Source of the DNA: Kalaharituber pfeilii
Lineage: Eukaryota; Ascomycota; Pezizomycetes; Pezizales; Pezizaceae
DNA: 64,000 nt
Assembly (NCBI GenBank): GCA_015179045.1
Contig: WHUZ01000048.1
Coordinates: forward strand, 372,001 to 436,000
Reading direction: 5' to 3'
A model generated the notes under the pieces. That model did not search any database, had not been told where the DNA came from, and saw nothing but the letters and a program-made list of their open reading frames with translations. How positions within the stretch are numbered: the stretch's first letter is position 1; the number at the start of each line of letters is the position of its first letter. Below, one piece after another: positions 34,667 through 44,698 of this stretch. The position numbers and the translations under genes are program-made.

Positions 34667-35417
34667 TGGTTGGGGACATCTGTACGCGGAGTAAATTGCA
34701 CCCCAACTTCAACGCTCTAAAGCGCAACTAAAATAATTAGATAAAATTAGTTTCGTGTCGTAATATGATAGATCAGACAATGAAGAATAAAGTTACGAAG
34801 CGATATCTATTTATTTGATTTTTTGTTATAGTGTTTCATAGAGTTAAAGATCAGGAATTTTATATGGAGAGGGGTCATAAATGTCGCCCTTTAGTAATCA
34901 CCAAATATAGTATAGTATATAGGAGTCTAACTAAAAATGGAAAGGAGCTAACTGAAAATGGGATAGAATATTGCTAGTACATTTCTTATGCAATACCCCT
35001 TTACTACTTGGTTTTATGTTGTGTGCGACTGATGCAATAGATATATGCAAGTTGACAGCTAGGCTAGGATATGTAGAGTGTGACAGAGTGATCGGGCGGT
35101 AGAAGCAGCAACAGTAGTGCGAGCAGTAGCAGCAGTGCGAGCAGTAGCAGCAGTGCGAGCAGCAGCAGCAGTGCGAGCAGTAGCAGCAGTAGCAGCAGTA
35201 GCAGCAGTAGCAGCAGTAGCAGCAGTGCGGGCAGTGGGAATTGTAGAGTGGTAGAAGCGGTAGAGCTGTAGGAGAACGATGGAGCGGTGGAGGTGGGAAG
35301 AATACCTTCAAACTCGCTGCATACTATCGGGCAGAACGTGCATGTACCCATGTAAATGGAGTGCTTAGTCATCGAACCAAATGTCGCCCCTACTCCGCGT
35401 ACAGATGTCCCCAACCA
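34667..35417. mobile_element. Innermost TA-TIR MITE (751 bp), youngest insertion
   Basis: Perfect 27-bp TIRs begin TGGTTGGGGACATCTGTACG at 34667 and end at 35417, flanked by TA at 34665-34666 and 35418-35419. The empty site survives in the related element at 41361-41370 (GTGATAGTG), proving insertion at a TA with duplication. The body has an AGC/AGT trinucleotide tract at about 35104-35227 that is longer than in the truncated copy at 19989-20419. TA duplication and size fit a Fot1/pogo-like (Tc1/mariner superfamily) MITE. No transposase. Confidence 0.92.
35104..35227. repeat. AGC/AGT/GCG trinucleotide tract inside a MITE
   Basis: A run of AGCAGT, GCGAGC and AGCAGC triplets. The corresponding tract in the other MITE copy (about 20185-20232) is less than half as long, so the tract has expanded or contracted since the copies separated. 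On the minus strand it reads as poly-Leu or Cys-Tyr repeats that are not real proteins. Confidence 0.8.
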
Positions 35418-37392
35418 TAGCGTCCAATTTTTATTATGTCAGAAGTATCCGGACAGCTGACCTAATGAAATCCGGACAGCTGACATAATGAATTTGGGTC
35501 TTCTCCGAAATTCTGGAGACCCCCTATCATACAGCAGCAGAATAAATACAAGTACAAGGTAATATATACCAGGATGGCAGGCAAAAAATGTCCGGGTAAA
35601 GACTCAATTATCGTACTAAGTAAGATACTAATATTCTTGTAGGTGCTAAAATAACCCCCCTGGAAAAGAACAACCATTGTGGCCTACATTGAGGTATTCG
35701 CATACCAAATAGCCCAAGCAAAGTTTTTATCAATAAGAACAATATCTAAATAATGAAGATACTGAAATCAACATGCACTGACATCATTGAGAATGGAGTT
35801 TTGAGAGCTTCACATATGCATCAGCTACAAATCTTGAAGTTGTAATAAAGTGCAGATGAGAGTACTGCAACTGGAGGTAGGTCACTACTGCTTGTTTTCA
35901 CTGCTATTGCAGTGCTCCGGAAGTTTTTGCGGAGGCTGTTCCAGAAGCTGTTCCGGAGGCTGTTGACATGCTACGAGCAGCTGTTCGAGCAGCTGTTTAA
36001 GAGGGTGTTCCAGAGGCTGTTCAGAGGCTGTTCAGAGGCTGTTCCGGAGGCTACTTTCTAGGCCGTTTCGGAGGCTGTTTGAGCTCGAACAGCCTCTTAA
36101 ACAGGATTTCAATGGTTTCTGGAAAAGCCCTGAAGAGCAGTCTCGAAATCTTAGGATCTATCAGAATAGTAGTCAGACTATCAGAATTGTAAGTTTTGAT
36201 CATTATAATGCCTGAACCTGTACTTATTCGTATTTGCCTGCAGTGCCATTTTATATTCCTAGTAAAGGACTTACATCTATTTGCCTTGTCCTCATACGTA
36301 GGTATAGGACTGTTGGTGTTGCAAGTCCTAAATTCGTTACGTCAGCTGTCCGGATACTTCTGACATAATAAAATTGGATACTATCCAGACTGAGTGTCAT
36401 AGCCAAGCATACGAAAATATGCTAGTTTATGCCAAATACTGCATACCGCATAATATGCATTTATCCCCTGTCCGGATACTTATTTTTTCGGCTAGTAGAT
36501 ATGAAAATCCCAAAAATCCGGATAGGAAAATTGTGTTCGGTGCCCTACGATGAATTTTCATATCCGGTCCGGAGACTACTTGAAGCGTACTTATACGGTC
36601 GGATAGGGGCAGATATGGGGTCCTCATGTCCGGATATTGGACCGTCATATCCGATTGAATATGGGAAATCATATCTGGTAGATATGCTCATGAAGTCACA
36701 TGTAGGTGCCACGTGCAGATGAAGGGAGTGGTCTTGGCTTGCAGTAGGCTGGTTGCATGACCCTTTAGTCTACCTCCGTCTGAACTTAGAAATTCCTAAG
36801 TCCACAAGTGCGTGAGCCAGTTTCCAAATTAATAACATCAGCCACGAAGTTCCACGAGCCTAAGTCCCACGCAAAAAGCCACGCAACATGCCACGGGTGA
36901 GCGACAAATCCTAGAACCCCCCCGAAACACCACAACCTCATTAGTGAACTCACTCTAGACCATAACACCCAGTTTAGACGATCTGCTTAGTTACCTTTCA
37001 TCGAAATGGTACTAGTTGCAATCTCCAAACTTAAGCGTAAACTTCGAATCCTTGCAGCGTGGGAACACTTGGTGGGGCAGGGTTGAGTTTGTTGCAAGTT
37101 GCATCACACAAACCGGCAAGCCAAGATGATGAGGCTCAGAAGCCAAGAAATGCTGCTTAGTTCCTCACGTGCAAAATAACAACTGTCACGTGTATGACGC
37201 CAAGCACCAGATACGTCCTAAAAACTGTCGGATATGACGCCAAAATTTTGCGTGTAGAGAGGACCCCATATCCGGGATAAAACTCCTGATTTCGCGTACG
37301 TTAATTTTTACCGGGCGTTCAGACTAGGGGAAAGTCATGTCCGCATATGGGTGAATACGTATCCGATCGGATATTTCTAGTCTGAATACCCC

Positions 37393-38296
37393 TAATTTCA
37401 GATGGAACGGAGTTGACGGTTCAAGCGATCACTGGAAGCCGCACCATCATGAAACATCAACTGTTCCTGTAATTATGCATTATCATATGAGATGCTGGCC
37501 CCGGAGGCCAAGTGACAGGGCCACGCCTGTATAGCGGCATTCACCGTTTCTTATGCTACTTGCGCGACATGCACCACGCCAGATCCTTCAGAATCCCGTA
37601 TGCATATGATATTAGCTGCTCTGCATACATCTGCTATTGCTTAACGCCCCCGACTGCGCCCGGCTATTGCGCATATGCATACTCCGCGACTTGACCTCCG
37701 GGGCGTTTCCTGTGAGAGCAAGGTTGAAGGTTGAAGCTCGCAGACCGCCTCAAGTTCCCTCACCCGCAGCAGCGGCCCTCTCCCCACCACCACCACCACC
37801 ACCACCACCACCACCCACCAGCAGCTACCCATCTTCCTCCTGTGCCGGCTCTCTTTTCCCTTCCTCTTCTTGCTGTCGCTGCTCGCACGTTTGTTCGTCG
37901 CCCTCGCCCTGCCGAAGGTCTATGGGGCCTTGTTACTTGGCGCTAAACTCACGACCGTTGACCTGTTTTAGCGGCGAGCACGTGAACCCTCGTCTGTCCG
38001 CAGCGGCAGTCACAATGCCGTCGTCACGTTCACCGTCGTGCTCCCCCATTGGGACAGCGAAAAGCGCAACCAACCCGGCATAGTCGGCCGCCTCTATTCC
38101 GTTCTGCCTTTCATGGGAAATTGCCATGGCCGGTTCATTTAATTGATAGCTGTGGTCAGCGTTGTCCTTCTTTCTAGGCAGCATATGGAGCTTCTCCAGC
38201 CGGTCCGACACGAATTTGGTGGTTCGTCCCCTCTTGCTTCAGACCACCGCCCCTTCATGTGCGTTTGCAATGGTGCTGATCAAAGTCTAATCATCT
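37393..38296. other. Intergenic with CCA-type simple repeat
   Basis: Contains a (CAC)n tract near 37786-37816 and no supported gene. The right part may hold the decayed 5' end of the GT31 pseudogene that follows, but no exon could be recognised. Confidence 0.45.
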
Positions 38297-39685
38297 AGCC
38301 CGACACTGAGCCTCCCGTTGCAATCAACTCCAAATACCCCCTCCCCCCACTTCCAACCCCACCGGTTCTCGTTATCAAGACCGGCCCTCAAGTTATCTGG
38401 CAACGAGTTCCCATTCACCTTATCACTACTACAACCCGACTCCCAACTTTCTAGTTTTCTCTGACCTAGCGGAACGTTTCGGAAATGTTCCCGTGCACAA
38501 TTGTCTGAAGGACTTCAAGCCAACGCTCAAGGAGGATCACAAGCAATTCGAGATTTATCGTAAGGCCAGGGTGATTAAGTCCTTCCCTGGATTTACAAAT
38601 CTTGATGCCATCCCGTCAACCCGCCCATATAACTTGGAAATGGCAAGACTGTGGCTAGCATCTCGACAAGTACAAGAATGTCCCGATATTGTACCAGACT
38701 TACCGAGCAATTCCGGATATCTTTATCGATGCTGACTCTTTTGTATTCGTCGGAAATCTTGTCCGCTATCTTGATGCAACCTACAATCCCTCGAAGCCAC
38801 TTTACATTGGGAGTCAGACATTACTTGGCAGTGAGATTTTTGCTCACGGAGGAACTGAATATATTCTTTCCGGAGCTGCCGCAAAAGCTTGCTGTCGTTG
38901 ACCATCCAGAGCTTGAGCACACATTTGAGGAATACGCAATCAATCACTGCTGTGGAGATCATGTGTTGAGTAGAGTCATGGATAAAGTTGGCGTAGGGTT
39001 GACATATGAATGTGGCAGACTCCAGGGAGAGCCTTGGGATGGAATTCGATGGGACGACAGGACATGGTGCAGTGAGATCCTCAGCTTCCATCACGTTGGG
39101 CAAGGTCATGTACAGGAGTTGTGGGAATTCGAGCGACTGATGGAGCAAAAACTTGCAAAGGATAAGAAGAATGGCGGATACATTCTTACTCAAATCTGTA
39201 CCACCGCTTTGCTCGTCCCTTCCTGACTAGCTTGGAACCGGCATAGGACAATCTCTCAAACGATAAATGGCATGAGGTGGTTATCCATCCGGTTTCAGCA
39301 AGGAGAATCCACCCTTGGCAAGGAGTCTGACGTTGACAAAATAGAGGATGAAAACAAGCGCAACAAGTGGAGAGATTATCTGAGATTCAGCAACACCGAG
39401 AAAGCAGCCATAGGCGACCGTAATAAATGCGCACAGGCATGCATGGAGCGTGAGAAGTGCCTGCAATGGAAGTGGGTTAAGGGCAAGTGTGTTTTGAATG
39501 ACAGTGTTATCTTCAAATTCAAGGATCCCAATCCGAAGGGAGAGAGCGAGGCTTGGTGGAGTGGATGGATGCTTGATTGGATTGATGAGGTCCGAGGCAG
39601 GATGAAGTGTGAGCGAGGCTTGGAGGCGGTTTCCCTATGGAAGAGAGGCGAAAGAAGGAGGCTTCTGGACAGCGTGAAGGTGTAG
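38297..39685 (+). pseudogene. GT31-like glycosyltransferase pseudogene
   Basis: Pieces of a fungal family-31 (beta-1,3-galactosyltransferase/Fringe-like) protein appear in the right order but in changing frames. First VLVIKTGPQVIWQRVPIHLI (38371 on), then VFSDLAERFGNVPVHNCLKD in another frame, then IFIDADSFVFVGNLVRYLDA holding the DxD-type metal motif, and PLYIGSQTLLGSEIFAHGGT. Next come NHCCGDHVLSRVMDKVGVGL, LYHRFARPFLTSLEP with DNLSNDKWHE, and a Cys-rich C-terminus (CAQACMEREKCLQWKWVKGK) ending in SGWMLDWIDE. At least four frame changes and one in-frame stop (TAG near 38656) are needed, so the gene is dead. A likely splice acceptor CATCTAG precedes 38300. A type II Golgi membrane enzyme is expected of the family; the anchor is not seen. 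Confidence 0.72.
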
Positions 39686-41247
39686 GAGAGGATGACGGCT
39701 AAGAGGGGGTAAAGGGAGGTTCGATGGGACAGTAAACAAAAGTACTCATTCCATCGGTCACTACTCACTCGCCCAGAGAGGTTGTAGGTTTTTGCGGTAT
39801 CAATGACTTTAGTGTTTCTTTCATATTTGGTATGGTTCAGATGCTTGCTTTCTCGTTGGGAATCCATACAAAACTATTCCCCAAGCGCGTTTAATTAAAT
39901 TTTCCTCTTCGTCTTATTTTACTCTCTTGCAAAGTTGTTGACGCCTTCTCCATTGTTTGTCATGCAATGCCTCATTTTGGGAAAATGGGACTGAGGAATG
40001 AAAGGCAGTGCGGTATGGTTTTCTAACTTTCTTTTTGTTGATGAACTTGATTTGATCCATTACCTACATAGATTATTTGATATGGGTAATTACACATTAT
40101 TGTCATGTTGAGTTTTCTGCCTGGCAGTAGTTGGGTGGAGAAAATAGCATAGTCTCATATATCTAGGATGAAAATAAGGAAGGAGTTGTGTCAGTTAGGT
40201 GCAATTTGTATGTTGGTTATTGTTCTTTCTTGGAAGGCTGTATAATTTGTGTGCTTCTGGTATCACGTATTTGGTTTGTTTGCCACTTGCATTTCAGAGT
40301 CATAAGTTTATCATGTGAATTGTGCATCACATTCTTGTAGAAAACCAAAACTATTTTTATATTTGAGATCTTTGCATTTTTGTACTGCTTATGACCTGAT
40401 TAGGGGTTCTATGACTTGGCTGATTTAGTATGTACTTACCGAAATGTGTTTATTTGTTTTCTCTGATTCTTGTGGTTTGGTGAGTCGATTTTACCCGAGT
40501 ACGCAAGTTCGCATACCAAATGCCCGATTGTTATCGAAGGAGCGAAACGCAGAGTTCAGGGTAATGTCCTGTTGCATAATTAAACTGTTCTGAAAGGGAT
40601 GGGGATGGGGGAGTGTTGTTCTGGTACCCCAGCGTAAAGAGACAGGTTGCCAGGATATACGCTCAATAGTAATATGGTGGGTGAGTTGCACCCCTCTATA
40701 TATGGTCAATTTGGATACGTTATTGGATTTGCCACAGTATTGTATGAATGCATGTAACTGAAGCCTTAAATCCAATACATACTTTTTCAGGATGTGTATT
40801 TAGTCGGGCTGATATTTAAGCTTAAACTTTAACAGGGCATTCATATGGCTGCCCGGCTCTTACAGTTTCGGGTCTGAATGTACTTATGTCACGCTGAAGG
40901 TGCATCAAGAGAATCGTAATTCTTAATTTTTCAATACATGTACAATCTCTAGACTACTTGTGTTCATCCAGTTCACCAGTCTCAATTCCTTCCCTTCGAA
41001 CATTTCTTTGACTATGACAGTTCCTTTCAGAAGCTTCCTTCAACAGAGACAGTTCCTTTGACATCACAGTTTCTTTGATGCGCACCTTTTGTTCCTTTAT
41101 CCTTGCTTCTATCCTTTTATCCTTGTTCCTTTGTCTATAACCTTGCCTCTATTTTTTTAAATCCTTTCCTCCTTGTTGCTTTATTCGCATATTTTCATTA
41201 TTTCTAATATCACAATCAATTATCTTGTATAAATGTTTACCTACTTG
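39686..41247. other. Intergenic, T-rich, nothing recognised
   Basis: No gene. Around 41000-41170 there is a CTTTG/TCCTTT-rich stretch with degenerate repeats (TTCCTTTGAC, ATCCTTTTATCC). Confidence 0.5.
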
Positions 41248-42350
41248 CCGAAAAAGTAAGTATCCGGACAGGAGATAAATGTATATTATGCACTATGCAG
41301 TATCTGGCGTAAACTAGTATATTTTTTTATGCTTCGCTGCGGATATCGGTCCAAATTTCGTGATAGTGTCCCAATTTTATTGTCAGAAGTATCCGGACAG
41401 CTGACAAAGAATTCGGGGACTTTTGCAATACCAACAGTCCTAATTCCTACGTATGAGGACAACCTGGACAAGGCATATAGATATTAGTCCTTTACTAGGA
41501 ATATAAAAATGTCACTGCAGGCAACCAAGATAGGTATGGGTTTAGGCATTATACCAAAATCAAACCTCCTATTCTGATAGATCCAAAGACTTTGAGACTG
41601 CTCTTCAGGGCTTTTCTAGAAGCTTTTCCAAGGCTATTCCGAGAGCTGTTCTAGAGGCTATTCTAGAGGCTGCTCTAGACGCTGTTCCAGAGGCTGTTAA
41701 AATACTATTCAAGAGCTCAAACAGTCTCCGAAACACCCTCACTTGAACAGCCACCGGAAAAGCCCCTGAAAACAGGCTCCAGAAGAGCACCGCAATAGTA
41801 GTGAAAAACAAAGCAGTAGTAACCGAACTCAAGTGGTGGTACTCTCATCTGCAATTTATTACAGGTTAAAGATTTGTAGCTGAATATAATTATACGTACT
41901 GTATATGTGAAGCTCTCAAAACTGTATTCTTAATAATGCTGGTGCTAGTTGATTTCATTATTTTAGATATTGTTCTTATTGATAAAAGCTTGCTTGGGCT
42001 ATGAGAATACCTCAATGTATGCTACAATAGCCGCTCTTGTCTGGAGGTTATTCTAGTACCTACCGGAATACTAGTACTAGTGTCTTACTAAGTGCGATAG
42101 TTGAGTCTTTACCTACCTTTTTGCCGTATTTATCTACTGCTGTATGATAGGGTCTTTCCAGGATTGAATACTCAAATTCATTATGTTGGCTGTCCGGATA
42201 CTTCTGACATAAAATTTGGACACTGTCATAAAATTTGGACTGGTCTCATGGATACCTACAGCCAAGCATATGAAAATATGCTAGTCCATACCGAATACTG
42301 CATAGCGCATAATATGCATTGGTCCCTTGTCCGCATACTTAATTTTTCGG
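41248..42350. mobile_element. Second copy of the middle nested TIR element (about 1.1 kb)
   Basis: Ends are inverted and match those of the 34548-36492 element (CCGAAAAAGTAAGTATCCGG at left, inverse at right), with the same inner inverted repeat around TCCGGACAGCTGAC (41391-41405 and 42183-42200). Its centre is homologous but reversed: the TGAAGCTCTCAAAACT segment at 41907-41923 is the inverse of 35800-35820. It carries a shorter GGCTGTTCTAGA-type array at about 41625-41710. Terminal mutations and lack of a clear target duplication mark it as older. It keeps the uninterrupted TA site into which the 751-bp MITE jumped in the other copy. Confidence 0.82.
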
Positions 42351-42836
42351 TCCGACCACAAACAAAAGAATTCCACAAAAATCTGAGCACCTACACGGCA
42401 CCAAAACTTTCATCAGCTTTCCTTCCAATCGTGCGCCTGAGCAACAATAAACATACATGACCCAGCCACTATCCTTCTGTATGGACTTGATAGATTGCTG
42501 CAACGTACTCCGTACAAACATCAACCACACGGCCTCCTTACAACTGGTTTTACCCATTCTCCGTTATCTCTTTTGTTGCATCTTCAATTATCTCCTATGT
42601 ACCTAAAACATTGCCATTGCCATGATATTAAAAAAAAAAAAAAAAAAAAAAAATTTAAACTGGTTGCGCTGTAGCTGGATTCGACAGAATAGCTGTGATA
42701 GCCTGTTAGGCCTCAATAATCAATCACCTTTGGATTACCCACGCACAAGAAACAAATCAGGCGCATACGCTAGGCTTTGATGTACTGCAATCGCACGCCA
42801 GCTGATTCATAATAGAAATACGTTAACCGCATTAGG
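42351..42836. other. Intergenic with long A-run
   Basis: Contains an A-run of about 23 at 42630-42652. No gene. The run could be the trace of a retrotransposed poly(A), but no associated element is evident. Confidence 0.5.
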
Positions 42837-44398
42837 ATGGCCAACAGGCACCGAGTTCAGCAACAGCGGCGACAGCACTCAGGTAGGCGCCGAGCAGGTA
42901 TTCGACCGCATTCGCCGGGAGCAAGGCAGCATCGACAGGTACACGAACTGAATGGGCTACCTCCTTGGAAACTCCGCAAAATCGGCTCAATTGCAACCAA
43001 GTCACCATTACAACCTCCGGTCAACCGCCAAGCGGGAACGTCAACAACCTCAGCAACACAGCCTTCATGACCGAGGCAGACCCTTGGATATGGCGGTCTC
43101 GAAGGGACAAAAATGGAAAATGCGGACACCTGTCTCCACCAATAGTGCCATATCCGATCCTTTGAACCCGAATCTCATAACCTGCAGTAAAAGCACTCGA
43201 TACTTACGTAGTACGAGTGAAGGTGATGAGGTTGCCTACCCGAGAACTGGCAAGTCTGGTCATACCTGGCAAACCACAGGCCGCGCCAAACGCTCACGCC
43301 TCGTATAGGAGTGTAAACCTAAGCTTCCGCCCACACGAGAATATTCCACCATATGTTACGAAGCTTCACACTACCCTTATTCAGGCTGCCGAAAACCCTA
43401 AAGGTGCTATACCAGAAATCTTGTGCAAGGAACTAGAGGGTGAATTTCAAGAAGGTTTTAGTAAAGACCTACCTGAGGTTGCTTGGGCTAAGGATGTTGA
43501 ACTTTCTTACGCACAAGTGCGATCTCTTTTGACACATGTTGAAGAATTGTTTAGAAACTTTAGGGATATGCATGTCAAGGCTAAGAATAAGGTAAATTGG
43601 TATCCGGTTGTCGCCAAAGTGTTAAATGGCGTACCGGGTATGGAAGTTAGGCAACCTCATAGATTAACGTAAGTACTTCTCATTTATTTTTGTTGAAACT
43701 CATGTTCAAAAGGTAACTTTGAGAACAATGTTATTGTTTCCATATCTAGGAACCTACGGGGAGAAACTTTGACTACCCAGCAGGTGGGGGCGACCCACCT
43801 ACCAATCCATCAACTTGCGAATAAGCCAATTTCTTCTGTGAAAATAGACCTTGCACTCGGCTACGACGCGGAAGATGAATTCCTCACAACGATCCTACCA
43901 GACTTTCCTCATTGGCCTTCATCTCTTTGCCCTTTGGTAACGTTGGAAAATGACTTCCTCGTTGCTGTCCCCATTGAAATAAAGACAGCCTGTGGGGTGG
44001 CGAATCAATCAGAGGTGCAGCTCTCAGTTTGTGCTAGCGCAATGTTGGACATCCAAGAGCAGTGGTCGAACCGAAGGGCACAGGAAAATGGCAACGGTAA
44101 TGTTGATCCCGGGCATCCACCGGTAGTGGTCACGCACTCTGTATATGGCCATCACTGGACCTATTACATCATTTATAGAGGAGAGGAAGGGCCCCAGCTG
44201 CAAGGGTTGTCACCAATCCCGGAGGGAGATAGTTCTCCGCCACCACCCCCGCTTGGTACCAACGCCGGAAAAGGCTCCCTCCAAGAGAAGTCTAACATTG
44301 AAGGCAGCATAGAATTTCCCGTTTCAAAAGGCCTTGTATGGTGTATGGTCCCTGGTCAGCGGGACAAACGACATTTTTGGGAATTTTCAAATTGGTAA
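42837..44398 (+). pseudogene. PD-(D/E)XK nuclease-like protein, degenerate 5' half
   Basis: The 3' half is well preserved. Exon 43217-43668 and exon 43750-44398 join across an 81-nt intron (GTAAGT ... ATATCTAG) in frame. The second exon has VAVPIEIKTACGVANQSEVQ then LSVCASAMLDIQEQW, with the E-x-K and following QL helix of the PD-(D/E)XK-like domain found in many fungal proteins, and VVVTHSVYGHHWTYYI after it. The 5' half is broken: HHYNLRSTAKRERQQPQQ and SDPLNPNLITCSKSTRYLRS lie in a different frame (42952-43290) from PTRELASLVIPGKPQAAP (43235 on), and NGLPPWKLRKIGS lies in the third. At least two one-base shifts are needed. Such genes often lie among fungal transposons. Nuclease activity is unproven for this family. 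Confidence 0.62.
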
Positions 44399-44698
44399 GG
44401 TTTATCTCAGTGTTGAGGAAATGGGTGACCGAGGAATGGGTAAAGACGATTGAGGAAGTATGTCGGGAGATCAACAGGGCCCAAAGGAGATGAGCTCAAG
44501 GAGTACTAGACTACATGCTCAGGAATGGACCTTTTGTTTTCCTAATCACTCAGAAGCCGCTCTGCTAGACTATGGCGAGGCCGGAATTGTAGGATTCAAA
44601 TTGCAAAGAAGAAGGCCTTTTTTTTAAATTCTATATGTCTGGAGTTATAGTCCAAATACAGTACGTACAGTGATGACGCTTCACGCTTCACTTCTTCC

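Larger units (their letters stand above)
34548..36492. mobile_element. Middle nested TIR element with internal inverted repeat
   Basis: Ends are inverted over more than 50 bp, beginning GCCGAAAAAATAAGTATCCG, and continue through a CATATTATGCG block and an AAACTAGCATA block. Immediate flanks are TA (or CTAG) on each side. A second inverted pair lies inside (35422-35461 and 36341-36379) and again contains TATCCGGACAGCTGAC, so the element has two tiers of inverted repeats. The centre has a decayed array of GGCTGTTC-type units at about 35925-36110. Without the younger insertion at 34667-35417 it is about 1.2 kb. A related copy in opposite internal orientation is at 41248-42350. No transposase recognised. 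Confidence 0.88.
34507..37392. mobile_element. Outermost TIR element (host of a nested insertion)
   Basis: Terminal inverted repeats of 33 bp are identical at both ends (34507-34539 and 37360-37392), beginning GGGGTATTCAGACTAGAAAT, with TA on each side as target duplication. The interval 34548-36492 is occupied by another element, so the element's own sequence is about 0.94 kb. Its right part (36495-37340) is rich in short GATATG, TCCGGATA and CATATCCG motifs, like subterminal transposase-binding repeats. No transposase ORF is visible, so it is non-autonomous. Confidence 0.88.

Noticed and set aside
34931..35414. Poly-Leu and Cys-Tyr repeat ORFs on the minus strand
   Set aside because: Produced by the trinucleotide tract within a MITE; not real proteins.
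35925..36110. CRISPR-like array of GGCTGTTC units
   Set aside because: Units are degenerate, unequal and lack unique spacers; this is a decayed minisatellite inside a eukaryotic transposon.
37637..38083. Proline-rich plus-strand ORF
   Set aside because: Driven by a CAC simple repeat; codon pattern before and after is not coding-like.
42630..42652. Poly(A) tail of a LINE or processed pseudogene
   Set aside because: No reverse-transcribed gene or LINE sequence lies upstream of the run, and no target duplication is visible.
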